Shown: positions 33,863 to 44,700, numbered from the stretch's first letter. The stretch is DNA of 64,000 bases from Bradyrhizobium cajani (GCF_009759665.1 NZ_WQNE01000001.1:372001-436000); one strand, 5' to 3'. The notes: generated from the letters alone by a model not told the origin. Numbers and translations are program-made.

Positions 33863-34837
33863 TCAGGAAACTTCAGATTCGCCGCCGCCGCCTCGCGATC
33901 CTGTTCGCGAATGCCGGGCCCGGCGGACTCCGTTGCTCGCCTCGCGAAGCGCGGGACCATACATGTCACGGATAGTTCCTTCGTGCGCTTCGACACCGTC
34001 TGCGGCAGCCGCACCGTCGGATGTGCCGGCGTGGAGACAAGCAGCAATTTCCCGCAAGCCTTCCTCCGCGATTTCCCATCCAGACTCCGGCAAAGCCGCC
34101 GGGCCCGAGCAAGCGAGGGCGGCAGGACAATTGCCAAAGCAGCCCCGCGGAAGCGGAATTGCGACGCTGCAAAGGCCCTCTGCATATTCCGAGAGGGTTC
34201 GGGCAAAGCCATCCGCACGAATGCCATGAATGTCCTGCATCAAGGACGGCATCGTCGTGCGGGTGTTGGACGCCAGACTTGCGAGCTTGCCCCGGCATAG
34301 CGCCTCCACCTCGACATCGGCGAGCTGCGACAGGATGGCCTTTCCGCCCGCCGTCGCGTGAAGCGGCACTCTTTCCCCCAGCATGGATCGCGACATCAAC
34401 GGCGTCGATCCGTGCTTGCTTGCAATGACGACCATCGCACCGCCGTGCAGCGCGCCGATTTCCACCGTCAACCGCGTCCTGACACCAAGTTCCTCCATCG
34501 TTTCGATGATGGTGCCGCGGCGCCGATCGGTTGCCAGATAGACGGAGGCAAGTTGCACGGCGAAGATGCCGAGGGAAAACCGATCGTCGATGCTCCGTTC
34601 GAGCAGGCCGATCTCGGTCAGGGAAACGAGGAAGCGATGCGTCGTACCATCATCCCAACCGAGATGCCGCGCGATTTCCTGCAATCTGCGATGTGAGCAA
34701 GTGTTGTTCCGATCGACGGCGTCAGGAATGAAAAGCTCGAGCAGGCTGCCGAGCTTCTGGACGGTCGAGACGCGAAATCCCCTGCTCTGCGTCCCTTCCC
34801 GGTCGTGCCGCACATTCCTTCCGGTCCGCTCTCCCAT
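33863..34837 (-). CDS. IclR-family transcriptional regulator
   Basis: 324 residues from the ATG at 34837 (GGGAG eight bases upstream). The open frame continues 38 codons further, but those residues are not IclR-like. Winged helix at about 15-85 (VQKLGSLLELF, LQEIARHLGWDDGTTHRFLVSL) and an effector-binding half with VPLHATAGGKAILSQL, SEYAEGLCSVAIPL. The effector Cys region appears changed (CFGNCPAALACSG). A C-terminal extension of about 35 residues rich in Gly and Arg is unusual. It diverges from the copy 2 regulator gene. Confidence 0.88.
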   Translation of the reverse strand: MGERTGRNVRHDREGTQSRGFRVSTVQKLGSLLELFIPDAVDRNNTCSHRRLQEIARHLGWDDGTTHRFLVSLTEIGLLERSIDDRFSLGIFAVQLASVYLATDRRRGTIIETMEELGVRTRLTVEIGALHGGAMVVIASKHGSTPLMSRSMLGERVPLHATAGGKAILSQLADVEVEALCRGKLASLASNTRTTMPSLMQDIHGIRADGFARTLSEYAEGLCSVAIPLPRGCFGNCPAALACSGPAALPESGWEIAEEGLREIAACLHAGTSDGAAAADGVEAHEGTIRDMYGPALREASNGVRRARHSRTGSRGGGGESEVS

Positions 34838-34865
34838 TTTGGCACTCCCAATCAACGTCACGAAT

Positions 34866-34882
34866 TCGTGTATCGAACACGA
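34866..34882. promoter_or_regulatory. Palindrome upstream of the IclR gene, possible autoregulatory operator
   Basis: TCGTGT, ATCGA, ACACGA: a 6-base inverted repeat 29 bases before the IclR start codon. IclR regulators bind short palindromes in their own promoters, so this is a candidate operator. Confidence 0.4.
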
Positions 34883-35073
34883 GCATTTCGGACGCTTCCG
34901 TCGAGCCATGGCGGACAGGCGACTACTGAGAAGGTCTTCTTGACACGCCAACCGCCTCCCCTGTAGGACACCAAGGCATATTCACGCTTTCATAATCTTG
35001 CCAGGGGGCAGTGATGTTCGGGAGGCTTTGACCTTCCCGGCGTCACGGCAGGGAATCTGATCAACGGACCCCT

Positions 35074-37974
35074 ATGTCTTCTTCGCCGGCCGATCGAACC
35101 TACGCTTTCGGAAACTGGCTCATTGACTGCCAGCGCAGGGAGCTGAGGCACGACAACGTCACGGTGCCGATCGGAAGCCGCGCCTTCGAGATTCTCAAGA
35201 AGCTGGCCGGCTCGGCCGGTCTCCTGGTGACCAAGGACGAGTTGATCGGGAGCGTCTGGTCAGGCCTGGCCATCGAGGACAACACACTCCAGGTCCATAT
35301 TTCCGCCGTCCGCAAGGCGCTCGGCAAAGATCGCGATCTCCTCAAGACGGTCTCAGGCCGTGGATATACCCTCGCTGGAAGCTGGCGAAGTGGGCATCCG
35401 GATCAGTCGGCAGCCGCAATGGTATCCACTCCGGCCGACTCTTCCTTTTCGAGCAACCTTCCGAATACGCGTGCGCCTCTGATCGGACGCGAGGATTGCC
35501 TGAGCGAGCTGGCCGGATTGCTGTCCGCATACCGGGCCGTGACTCTCGTCGGTCCCGGCGGCATCGGAAAGACGAAGCTGGCAATCGAGCTTGCGCGGTG
35601 TGTCGCATCGACGTTCGACGATTCCGTCGCGCTGATCGAGCTCGCGACCTTGCAGGATCCGGCACTCGCAACGTCCGCCACGGCCCGCACCCTTAGGCTG
35701 GCCTTGAATGACAAGGACGTCTCGGCTGCGGGCATCGCCCAGGCCATCGGTACGCGCCGCCTGCTTCTCATTCTGGATAATTGCGAGCATGTCATCGATG
35801 CCGCTGCACAGATCGCGAGTGCCGTGCTCCGCTATTGTCCGAACGTGACCGTTCTTGCAACCAGCCGGGAAGGACTGCGCATCGACGGTGAATATGTGGC
35901 GACCATCCCGCCGCTGTCGGTTCCCAGAACTGACGTCCGGGATCCCGACCTGCTTCTGCGGGAAAGCGCAGTACAGCTCTTTGTCGCACGCACGCGCGCA
36001 TCGCGTGCGGGCTTCGTTCCCGGCGCAGAAGACCTGTCGAAGATAGCCGCCGTCTGCCGGCGGCTCGACGGAATTCCACTCGCGCTGGAGTTTGCCGCAG
36101 CCCGGGCCGCGAACCTCGGAGTAGACACCGTATTGCTTCGGCTGGACCGCCGCTTCGAGCTCCTGAGCAGCGGCCGCCGCGACCAGCTGCCACGGCACCA
36201 GACCCTGCGAGCAACGCTCGACTGGAGCTACGACCTATTGTCGCCGGAAGAGCAGAGACTGCTCTGCTGGCTCGCGGTGGCTCCGGCCGGCTTCACGCTC
36301 GACGCCGCCATTGCAATGATGGACGATGTCCTGTCACGGGCGGATGTCATCGAGATATTGTTCAATCTGGTCGGAAAATCGCTCGTTTCGCTGGATCCCT
36401 CTTTTGAGGGGCGATGGCGCCTGCTCGAGACCACCCGCGCTTATGCGCTGGAGAAGCTGGCAGAAGCAGGATTCGTGGAGCAGGCTGCCAGGCGGCATGC
36501 GGGCTTTCTGAGACAGCTCGTCGCGCCGCTCGGCGGGACATCTCCCGCCTCCGACGAGATCTCCCGTCTCGCCCAAGAGATCGGAAACGTGCATGCGGCA
36601 CTCGACTGGGCCTTCGCACCCGGTGGCGATGCCGCGCTCGGCATCGAGCTCACGTCGGGCTTCGTTCCGGTATGGATGCAGTTGCTGTCCTTCGTGGAGT
36701 GCTCGACCAGGATCGAGCACGCCCTCGCGCACCTCAGCCCCGAGCTACCTTGCGGTCCGCGACTCAAGGCACAGCTCCATGTCGCTTTGGGCTTCGCGCT
36801 CCTCAATACGACTGGCACCGCGGATCGCATGAAGGCAGCCCTCAACATCGGTCTTGTGCTCGCCGAAGAGCTTTCCGATCTCGAGCTTCAGCTCAAGGCC
36901 GTCTGGACACTGTGGAGCTACAATCTCAACTCGGGCCAATATGACGCGGCCAAGGACGTCGGAGAGCGGTACCTCGCAATCGCCCTGCGCACGGAAAATC
37001 CCGCGAACGAGACGGTAGGCCGCCGCCTGATCGGCGCCGCAACCCATTTTTACGGAGCACAGGAGGATGCGCGACGCGAGCTGACCCTGTCCCTGGACCA
37101 TTCGGCTCACGGATTGACGGACGGCCCGAACCAGATGTGGTTCCTGCTCAACCAGAGCGTTCTGGCCAAGGCCATGCTGGCCCGCGTCCTGCTGCTGCAG
37201 GGAAAGGTCGCCCCGAGCAGATCGCTGGCCGCCGAATGCCTCCAGGACGCGCAGCGCGAGAAGGACAAGCTTGCAATTGCCTATGCGCTGCGGAATGCCG
37301 TCTGTCCGATCGCGCTGATGACGCATGATCTCGCCGGTGCCGATCAGGCGATATCGTCTCTCCTCGAGCTGGTCACGCGTGAGGGCATAGCTTTCTGGAC
37401 GAGCTGGACGTCCTGCCTGAAGGGTCAGTTGCTCGTCCTGCAAAGCAGGCATCACGAAGGAGTGGCGCTGCTGCGCAGCGGGCTGAAAGCGCGGGCCGAG
37501 AATGGATGGCTGATGCGCAATCCCGAATTTCTCGGAACGCTCGCGGAGGGTCTGCTCGCGACGGGCGAGACTGCGCAGGCCCTGGCCGCCGTGGAAAATG
37601 CATTGAACATTTCCCGGCAGGGCAAGCAATTGTGGTGCCTTGCGGATCTGCTGCGCATCAAGGGCGAGATTCTGCTGGCCGACACCCCACTCGATCTCTC
37701 TCGGTCGGAGTTGCTGTTCGCCGAGGGTCTGTCCGTTGCCAGAGAGCAGCAGTGCCGCTTCTACGAACTGAAAGTCGCCGCAGCCTGGGCAAGGATCATG
37801 GCAGGATCGGACCGTCAGCAGACCGCGCTTGATCTCGTCGGTCCGGTCAGCGCACTGTTCGATCGGGAGATCGATCTTCCCGCACTCGCCTTCGCCCGCG
37901 GGCTCATTGCAAGCCCGGGCATCTCGGTGACCACATGTGCCGGCGACCAGCCCGCCTCCTGCACCTGCCACTAG
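35074..37974 (+). CDS. Winged-helix / NB-ARC-type ATPase / TPR transcriptional regulator (copy 2)
   Basis: 966 residues with the same architecture as 28326-31181. OmpR-type winged helix at about 10-105 (VPIGSRAFEILKKLAG, VHISAVRKALGKDRDLL), Walker A GPGGIGKTK at 160-168, LLLILDNCEHV, VLATSREGLRIDGEYV, and a TPR-like C-terminal half. The last 15 residues are Cys-rich (TTCAGDQPASCTCH), absent in copy 1; they may bind metal. An ABC substrate-binding protein gene begins 38 bases downstream on the same strand and could be co-transcribed. Confidence 0.88.
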   Translation: MSSSPADRTYAFGNWLIDCQRRELRHDNVTVPIGSRAFEILKKLAGSAGLLVTKDELIGSVWSGLAIEDNTLQVHISAVRKALGKDRDLLKTVSGRGYTLAGSWRSGHPDQSAAAMVSTPADSSFSSNLPNTRAPLIGREDCLSELAGLLSAYRAVTLVGPGGIGKTKLAIELARCVASTFDDSVALIELATLQDPALATSATARTLRLALNDKDVSAAGIAQAIGTRRLLLILDNCEHVIDAAAQIASAVLRYCPNVTVLATSREGLRIDGEYVATIPPLSVPRTDVRDPDLLLRESAVQLFVARTRASRAGFVPGAEDLSKIAAVCRRLDGIPLALEFAAARAANLGVDTVLLRLDRRFELLSSGRRDQLPRHQTLRATLDWSYDLLSPEEQRLLCWLAVAPAGFTLDAAIAMMDDVLSRADVIEILFNLVGKSLVSLDPSFEGRWRLLETTRAYALEKLAEAGFVEQAARRHAGFLRQLVAPLGGTSPASDEISRLAQEIGNVHAALDWAFAPGGDAALGIELTSGFVPVWMQLLSFVECSTRIEHALAHLSPELPCGPRLKAQLHVALGFALLNTTGTADRMKAALNIGLVLAEELSDLELQLKAVWTLWSYNLNSGQYDAAKDVGERYLAIALRTENPANETVGRRLIGAATHFYGAQEDARRELTLSLDHSAHGLTDGPNQMWFLLNQSVLAKAMLARVLLLQGKVAPSRSLAAECLQDAQREKDKLAIAYALRNAVCPIALMTHDLAGADQAISSLLELVTREGIAFWTSWTSCLKGQLLVLQSRHHEGVALLRSGLKARAENGWLMRNPEFLGTLAEGLLATGETAQALAAVENALNISRQGKQLWCLADLLRIKGEILLADTPLDLSRSELLFAEGLSVAREQQCRFYELKVAAAWARIMAGSDRQQTALDLVGPVSALFDREIDLPALAFARGLIASPGISVTTCAGDQPASCTCH

Positions 37975-38012
37975 CCGAAACGATTCCCCACTCAATCCTC
38001 CGGACCCGTTTG

Positions 38013-39221
38013 ATGAGCCTCTCTCGACGACAGATACTGGGCGGCGTTGGCGCCTCTATGCTTTCGCCCGCCATCATCCGTGCGCAGGGCACGCGACCGA
38101 TCAGGATCGGCGAGATCAACTCCTATAGCAGCGCGCCTGCGTTTACCTTGCCCTATCGTCGCGGCTGGCAGCTGGCGGTCGAACAGCTGAATGCCAAAGG
38201 CGGCCTTCTCGGGCGAGAGCTGCAGGTCATCAGCCGCGATGACGAAGGCAAGCCGAGCGTTGCGCTTCGCGCAGCGGAAGAACTCGTGCGCAGGCAAGGC
38301 GTCGATCTTCTGGCAGGCGCGTATCTGTCGAACGTCGGGCTGGCGATCAGCGACTTCGCCCGGCAAAACCGGATCCTGTTCGTGGCAAGCGAACCGCTCA
38401 CGGACGCCCTCGTCTGGGACCAAGGGCATCGATATTGCTACAGGCTGCGTCCATCGACATACATGCTGGCCGCCATGCTGGTGGAGGAGGCGGCGCAGCT
38501 GAAGGCGACGCGATGGGCGACGATCGCCCCCAACTACGAATACGGACAGTCGGCCGTAAGGTGGTTCATGCAGCTTCTCAGCCGCCGTCGTCCCGACGTC
38601 GAGTTCGTTGGCAGTCAGTGGCCGCCGCTTGGAACCATTGATGCGGGCGCGGTCGTGAATGCCCTCGCTCAGCAGAACCCGCAGGCGATCCTCAACGTCA
38701 CCTTCGGACCCGACCTCGCCAGATTTGTCCGGCAAGGCAATGATCGCGGCCTGTTCAGGGAGCGAAACGTCGTGTCGTTCACGACCGGCGAACCTGAATA
38801 TCTTCATCCTCTCGGACCGGACGGACCGGAAGGCTGGATCGTGACCGGCTATCCCGTGACCGAAGTTCTGGGCGACGCCAACAACGCCTTCGTGTCGGAC
38901 TATTCCTCGCGATACGGCGAGGCTCCCACCATGGGTTCCGTAGTCGGCCACGCCCTGATCAGCTCCATCGTGGCTCCGATCGAGAACCTCGGGAGCCTCG
39001 ATACCGAGGTGATGGCCGACGGGTTTGGCAATGTCGGCTTCGATACACCGTTTGGACGAGCAACCTGGCGTTCGATCGACCATCAGAGCACCCTCGGAAC
39101 ATTCGTCGGCCGTACGACCGTCAGAGACAACAAGGCCGTCATGGTGGACTGGAAATATGTGGACGGCGGAGCGATGCTTCCGCCGGACACTGAAGTACGC
39201 AGGCTGCGCCCGGCAACATAA
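38013..39221 (+). CDS. ABC transporter substrate-binding protein, branched-chain amino acid/amide type
   Basis: 402 residues from the ATG at 38013. A twin-arginine type signal (MSLSRRQILGGVGASMLSPA) precedes a type I periplasmic-binding fold: IRIGEINSYSSAPAF, GWQLAVEQLNAKGGLLGRELQVISRDDEGKP, and RWATIAPNYEYGQSAVRWFMQLL. This is the LivJ/UrtA/AmiC-like family. There are no permease or ATPase genes next to it, so it is an orphan binding protein, or a sensor part for the neighbouring regulators. The ligand is unknown. Confidence 0.88.
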   Translation: MSLSRRQILGGVGASMLSPAIIRAQGTRPIRIGEINSYSSAPAFTLPYRRGWQLAVEQLNAKGGLLGRELQVISRDDEGKPSVALRAAEELVRRQGVDLLAGAYLSNVGLAISDFARQNRILFVASEPLTDALVWDQGHRYCYRLRPSTYMLAAMLVEEAAQLKATRWATIAPNYEYGQSAVRWFMQLLSRRRPDVEFVGSQWPPLGTIDAGAVVNALAQQNPQAILNVTFGPDLARFVRQGNDRGLFRERNVVSFTTGEPEYLHPLGPDGPEGWIVTGYPVTEVLGDANNAFVSDYSSRYGEAPTMGSVVGHALISSIVAPIENLGSLDTEVMADGFGNVGFDTPFGRATWRSIDHQSTLGTFVGRTTVRDNKAVMVDWKYVDGGAMLPPDTEVRRLRPAT

Positions 39222-39341
39222 GGCGCGGATGTCGATTCTGCCTGGCATGCGCACGCTTCAGAAAACTTCACGACAGCGACAAGGAAATACGGAGTCGCTC
39301 GGCGCATAATGCGATCCTGACCATGATGGTGGGAGCCGCAG

Positions 39342-39773
39342 ATGACCCTCGAGCCAAGTCCGACTGATCAAGCGGCGGGCAAAACATCCTCCTCGCCGGA
39401 CACGGTGCAGGCGCTCCGTCATGCCTCCGGACGAGGCCACCTCGCCGAATGGCAGCTGCGACGACTTAGTGAGGCGATCGAATCCAGCGCCACGCCGTGG
39501 TCGATCGAGGCCATGGCAACGCTGATCGGCCTCAGTCCAGGCCGCTTCTGCAAGCGCTTTCGCACCACCACCGGCGTTCCGCCTCATCGCTGGCAAATGC
39601 TGCAACGGCTCGAGCGGGCCAAGCAGCTCCTGCGCGATCCGAGTCTCACCCTGACCGACATCGCCTATGCTTGCGGCTATGCGAGCTCCGCGCATTTCTC
39701 GACCAGCTTCAGACGCGCCACCGGCACGACACCGAGCAAATACCGGCGCCGGTGCACGGCTCACGCCCGATAG
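39342..39773 (+). CDS. Short AraC-family DNA-binding protein
   Basis: 143 residues; ATG at 39342 with GGGAG eight bases upstream. Only the DNA-binding part is present (about 35-140): WSIEAMATLIGLSPGRFCKRF and LTLTDIAYACGYASSAHFSTSFRRATGTTPSKYR. There is no effector domain, so control would depend on expression or on partners. It follows the binding-protein gene by 120 bases. Confidence 0.88.
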   Translation: MTLEPSPTDQAAGKTSSSPDTVQALRHASGRGHLAEWQLRRLSEAIESSATPWSIEAMATLIGLSPGRFCKRFRTTTGVPPHRWQMLQRLERAKQLLRDPSLTLTDIAYACGYASSAHFSTSFRRATGTTPSKYRRRCTAHAR

Positions 39774-39791
39774 GCGGACCCAGCGATTGGA

Positions 39792-39815
39792 TGAGGCGAA
39801 CGTCGGTTCGCCTCA
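39792..39815. terminator. Bidirectional terminator hairpin
   Basis: TGAGGCGAAC, GTCG, GTTCGCCTCA: a perfect 10-base stem with a tetraloop between two convergent genes. It overlaps the stop codon of the minus-strand secreted protein gene. No T-run follows. Confidence 0.6.
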
Positions 39816-40517
39816 GCATCCCGTCGGCAACACCGGCGATACTCCCGGCGTTGGCGCTGCGCCTGTCGCGTTGGCCGGCAACACCGTCGCGGGCGACGCC
39901 AGGTTCATCGAGACCCCTTCCGTGCAGGCAGAGCTGTTCGGGCTGGGCACGACGGCGCCCGGATCAATACCTGTGACGCCGGCGCCGGCGGTGTCCGGCA
40001 TGATTGTGCCAGGTGCCGGACTGGCCGGCACCTGCGGGATCGACAGTGGCAGTGACGCAGCACTCGTCACCAGCCCCCCCGGCGTTGAGCTGCACGCGAC
40101 CGTGCTACCTGTCCCCGCCGGCGCCGCTGCGGGGATTGTTCCGGTGGAGCTGCCGGCCTGTCCCGTGATCGGCAGTATCGGAGCGCCGCTGCCTGACGTC
40201 GGCACGCCCGTGCTCGATACGATCGGAAGCGCCGGCACTGGCGTCGGGGACGTCGATGGCGGAGCGCAGACGACCACCGTACCCGGTGTCGTCGGATCCG
40301 AGGCGAGCGGAACGGGAGCGAGCGTCGTGTCGGGGGCGTTCGGCTCGGTCGCTGCAGAAAACGGACCTGGACTATTGAGCGGCGAGATCACGATCGCGCC
40401 CGGCACCGTCGGAAGGTCCATGGCCGTGCTGCCGGTCGTAGCCACCTGCGCCTGACTCGGCGAGCTGCCGAGCAGCAGAGTCAAAATCGTCGCGAAAACA
40501 ATCCGCATCATCTCCAT
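39813..40517 (-). CDS. Proline/threonine-rich secreted protein following RND efflux genes
   Basis: 234 residues. Signal peptide (MRIVFATILTLLLGSSPSQAQ after the first residues) then a low-complexity Pro, Thr, Ser, Ala, Gly chain with pieces such as GAIVISPLNSPG and several isolated Cys (VVVCAPPS, VACSSTPGG, SACTEG, TGC at the end). It starts four bases after the adaptor gene stop, so it is the last gene of the RND operon. In composition and Cys context it parallels 785-1324 of the other RND operon. Three ATG codons stand near the start; the first is used. Function unknown. Confidence 0.6.
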   Translation of the reverse strand: MEMMRIVFATILTLLLGSSPSQAQVATTGSTAMDLPTVPGAIVISPLNSPGPFSAATEPNAPDTTLAPVPLASDPTTPGTVVVCAPPSTSPTPVPALPIVSSTGVPTSGSGAPILPITGQAGSSTGTIPAAAPAGTGSTVACSSTPGGLVTSAASLPLSIPQVPASPAPGTIMPDTAGAGVTGIDPGAVVPSPNSSACTEGVSMNLASPATVLPANATGAAPTPGVSPVLPTGC

Positions 40518-40521
40518 GCCC

Positions 40522-41790
40522 CTAGCTCACTTCGGTCTTGCGAATGGCGACCTTGCTGCCTTCCGCCAGGTTCACCGCCGGATTGAGCACGACCTGCTCG
40601 CCGGGCCGCACACCCTCACGCACTTCAACCGTGGTGCCGAAATCCCGCGCGATCGAGACCTGCTGAAAATGGACGACGCCATTGCGCACGACCACGACAT
40701 GAAGACCGTTCTGATCGAAGACGAGCGCATCCGACGGGATGATCATCGACGGCGTCCTGCGCGGGATCGACAGTTCGACCGTGCAGTAGATGCCGGGATT
40801 GAGCACGCCGTCCGGATTTGGCACGTCGATCTCGGTCAGCAATGTTCGGCTGCCCGGCTGCAACGCGGTCGCGATCCGCGTGACCTTTCCTGGAAACGTC
40901 CGGCCCGGGATCTCGGGGACGCGGATGACCGCATCGACGTCCGGTGCAACTCCGAAGGCCTCATCCTGCGGCACGAAAACCTGCGTTCGGATCACGTTGG
41001 AATGCATCAGCGTGAACATGAAGGTCGACCCGGCCTGCACCAGGCTGCCATTGTCCACGTTGCGTTGAGTAATCACGCCGTCAAACGGCGCGACCACGCG
41101 CTGGTAGTCCTTCTCCTGCTGGAGCACTCGAATCTGGGCCTCCTGCGCTGTGATGTTCGACTGGGCGACATTCACGGCCGCCTGCTGAGCGCGCAGGGTG
41201 AGACGGTCGTTGTCGCCCTGCTGCGCCGTCAACCACCCTTGCTTGACGAGGTTGCTGTCGCGCGCATTGGTGACGTCGGCGAGCTCCCGGCTCGCCTGCG
41301 CCTGCTGAAGCGCGGCCTGGTTCTGTGCGAGCGTCGCTTGCGCCTGCGCGATCTGCTGGTCGAGCTCCGGAGCGGTGATCTCGGCGAGGAGATCGCCCTT
41401 CTTGACGTGATCTCCGATATCCACGTAGCGCTTCTCGATATAGCCGCTGGTCCGCGCGAAGATGTTGGCCGCCTCGAACGCGGTCGTCGTCGCCGGCAAG
41501 GTGACCTTCATGATGTCGCCGCTGGGCCGGACCGCAGCCACCCGGACCTCCGGAACCGCGGTCCTGGTCTGTTCTGCCAGCGCGGCGACGTCGCGCGCGG
41601 CCTGATAATGCCGCCAGCCGCCAAAGCCAAGGCCGCCCGCAAGCAGCAGCAGCATGCCGCCCCCGAGCAACACACCGCCGTAACGCCGTCCGGATCGCGC
41701 GCCCTTGCTGGGCAGCTCCACGATCCGGCAGCTCTCCGCATCGGGCCCGTCCCCCGCCTCGTCATTGGTCCGTACGCGAACATCGCTCAT
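40522..41790 (-). CDS. RND efflux periplasmic adaptor (second system)
   Basis: 422 residues. A transmembrane anchor (GGVLLGGGMLLLLAGGLGFGGW), a lipoyl domain (RTSGYIEKRYVDIGDHVKKGDLLAE), a long alpha-hairpin (about 130-230; QAQATLAQNQAALQQAQASR), a second lipoyl half (VAPFDGVITQRNVDNGSLVQAG) and a C-terminal beta barrel. It is the partner of the pump at 41787-44969, whose stop overlaps this start by four bases. No outer-membrane factor gene is present. Confidence 0.93.
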   Translation of the reverse strand: MSDVRVRTNDEAGDGPDAESCRIVELPSKGARSGRRYGGVLLGGGMLLLLAGGLGFGGWRHYQAARDVAALAEQTRTAVPEVRVAAVRPSGDIMKVTLPATTTAFEAANIFARTSGYIEKRYVDIGDHVKKGDLLAEITAPELDQQIAQAQATLAQNQAALQQAQASRELADVTNARDSNLVKQGWLTAQQGDNDRLTLRAQQAAVNVAQSNITAQEAQIRVLQQEKDYQRVVAPFDGVITQRNVDNGSLVQAGSTFMFTLMHSNVIRTQVFVPQDEAFGVAPDVDAVIRVPEIPGRTFPGKVTRIATALQPGSRTLLTEIDVPNPDGVLNPGIYCTVELSIPRRTPSMIIPSDALVFDQNGLHVVVVRNGVVHFQQVSIARDFGTTVEVREGVRPGEQVVLNPAVNLAEGSKVAIRKTEVS

Positions 41791-44700
41791 TCTGGTTGCT
41801 CCTCGAATACGCCGTGCCGAGGCTTGCCATCATTGCCCTTGCGCAGCATGGCAAAGAGATAAGGCACGATCAGCAATGTCGTCGGGGTTGCGAACAGCAG
41901 CCCGCCGATGACGGCACGCGCCAGGGCTGCGTTCTGCTCCTCCCCCGGGCCTCCGATCGCCATCGGGATCATGCCCACGATCATCGCGGCGGCGGTCATC
42001 AGGACGGGACGAATCCTGGTGCGGCCGGCGCTGAGAGCAGCCTGGAATGCGGAGTGTCCCTTCAACTGCTCATCGCGCGCGAACGTCACAAGCAGGATGG
42101 AATTTGCGGAGGCAACGCCGACCGCCATGATCGCGCCCATCAGCGAAGGCACGTTCAGCGTCGTTCCGGTGATGAACAACATCGTCACGATGCCGCAGAA
42201 CGTTGCGGGCAGGGCCATGATGACGACGAAGGGATCGCCGAAGTTCTGGTAGTTCACGACCATCAGCAGGTACACCAGGATGGCCGCGAACAGCAGTCCG
42301 ATTCCCAGATCGCGGAACGACTGATGCATGCTCTGGATCTGTCCCAGAACCTGAATCGAATTACCAGGCTGGAGCTGCTTCTGCAGCGTGGACGTCACCT
42401 TGCTGATATCGGCCGCGACGCTACCGAGATCGCGCCCCTGCACACTCGCATAGACGTCGAACACCGGCTGGACATTGGCCTGGTTCGAATTGGTGGGAAC
42501 GGTCCCGCGCTTGAAGGTCGCGACGTTGCTGAGAAGGCCCGGCACCGTCTGCCCGCTGGCTGCAAGCGAGGCCGACACCGGCGTGTTCCCCAGTGCATTC
42601 AGCGAATTCGCCCTGTACTCCGGTGTTTGCACGGCGAGATAATAAGGGATCCCCGACGTCGGGTCGGTCCAGAAGTTCGGCGAGACCTGCGCGGACGAGC
42701 TCAGGCTCACATTGATATTGGTCGCGACCGTGCTGGCATTGAGACCCAGTTGGGCGGCCCGGGTACGGTCGATGTCGGCATAAAACGCGGGAGCATCGAC
42801 TTCCTGCTGTAGATGCGCATCGACAACGCCCGGAATCGCCGCCAGGCTCTTCTGAAGCTCCTTTGCCACAGCCAGATCGTTGGTACCGTAGCCGACCGTG
42901 CGGACATCGATCTGCGCGGGCAGGCCGAAGTTCAGGATCTGCGTGACGATATCGGCCGCCTGGAAATAGAAGACGTCCTCGGGGAATGCCGACGGCAGCA
43001 CCTCGCGCAGCTTCCTGATGTAGTCCGCGGTCGGCTTGTGTCCTTCCTTCAGCGACACAAGAATGGTGCCGTCATTGCCCCCTATCGTCGAGCCGTCCGT
43101 GAATGCGAGATTGTAGGCGCGTGCCGGAAGCCCGATATTGTCGACGATCAGCGCCCGATCCCGCTCCGGAATGACCTCGCGAATCTTGTCCTCGACTGCC
43201 TGGAAGATCGCTTCCGTCTTCTCGATGCGGGTGCCTGCGGGAGCGCGAACGTGAAGCTGGATCTGGCCGCCGTCGATCAGGGGATAGAAGTCCCGGCCGA
43301 CATAGACGAACATGGTGGCCCCGAGCGCAAGCACCAGCACGCCGACGACGGGCACGACTGTGCGACGCCGAAGCAGCGTCAGAAGGAGATCGGAATAGCC
43401 GTTGCGCAGCCGCTCGAACCCGCGCTCGAACATGACCGAGGCGCGCGCGAAGATGCCCGAGGGGGTTTCGCCCTCGCCATGGCGCCGCTCGCCCTTCAGC
43501 AACAGGCCGATGGTGATCGGCGTGAGTGTCCGCGACAACCCGTATGACGCCAGCATCGCAAACACCACGGCCAGGCCGAGCGGCGTGAAGAGATATTTGG
43601 CCGGCCCCTGTAGAAATACGACCGAGGTGAACACGCAACTGATCGCCAGCGTGGAGACCAGCGTGGGAACCGCGATCTCGGCCGCTCCGTGCAGCGTCGC
43701 CTCCGGCAATGGCATGCCCTCCTCGGTCCAGAGCCGATGTGTGTTCTCGATCGTCACCGTCGAATCGTCGACCAGGATACCGACCGCGAGCGCAAGCCCG
43801 CCGAGCGTCATCGTGTTGAGGGTCTCGCCGAGAAAATACAGGACGACGAGCGAGGAGAGCATCGCGAGCGGGATCGAGATCAGGACGACGAGCGTCGATC
43901 GCCACGACCCCAGAAACACCAGGATCATTAGCGCCGTGAGGCCGGCCGCGATCGCCCCCTCGCGCAGCACGCCATTGACGGAGTGAGTGACGAATACCGA
44001 CTGGTCGAACAGCTCGTTGATCTTGAGCCCCGCAGGCGCCGACGCGCGAATCGATTTCAGGGCCTTCTTCACGCCATTGACGACGGCAAGCGTAGAGGCA
44101 TTTCCGTTCTTGATCACGCTGAGCAGCACGGCGCGGTGGCCATCCTCACGCACGATGTTCTGCTGGACCTGGGAGCCGTCACGGACCTGGGCCACGTCCT
44201 TCAGGAAGATCGTGGCCCCGTTCGCGAACTTGACCGGGATCATGTTGAGATCCTTGATCGAGGCCGGCGTCGCGTTGGTTCGGACGGTGTACTGGGTATC
44301 GCCGATCTTCGCCGTGCCGGTCGGCAGCGTCAGATTCTGGGTGTTCACAGCATTGACGATGTCGAGCGGCGTCAATCCGCGCGACACCAGCTTGTTCGGA
44401 TCGATGTCCACCATGATCTGACGGTACTTGCCGCCGGCAGGCGTGGGCAGCGTCACGCCTGGAACGGGAGCCAATTGCTGGCGGACCCGGTAGATTCCGA
44501 AATCATATAATTGCTGCTCGTTCAGGCTGTTGGATTCAAGGCTGAGCTGGAGCACCGGGACGCTCGATGCATTGAACTGCACGATGATCGGCGGCTGAAT
44601 GCCCGGTGGCATCAGCGCCCGGATGGCGTTGGTTGCCGAGACGATCTGCGAGATCGCAAGATCGAGATTGACGTCCGGCTGGAAGTAGATCTTCTGAACC

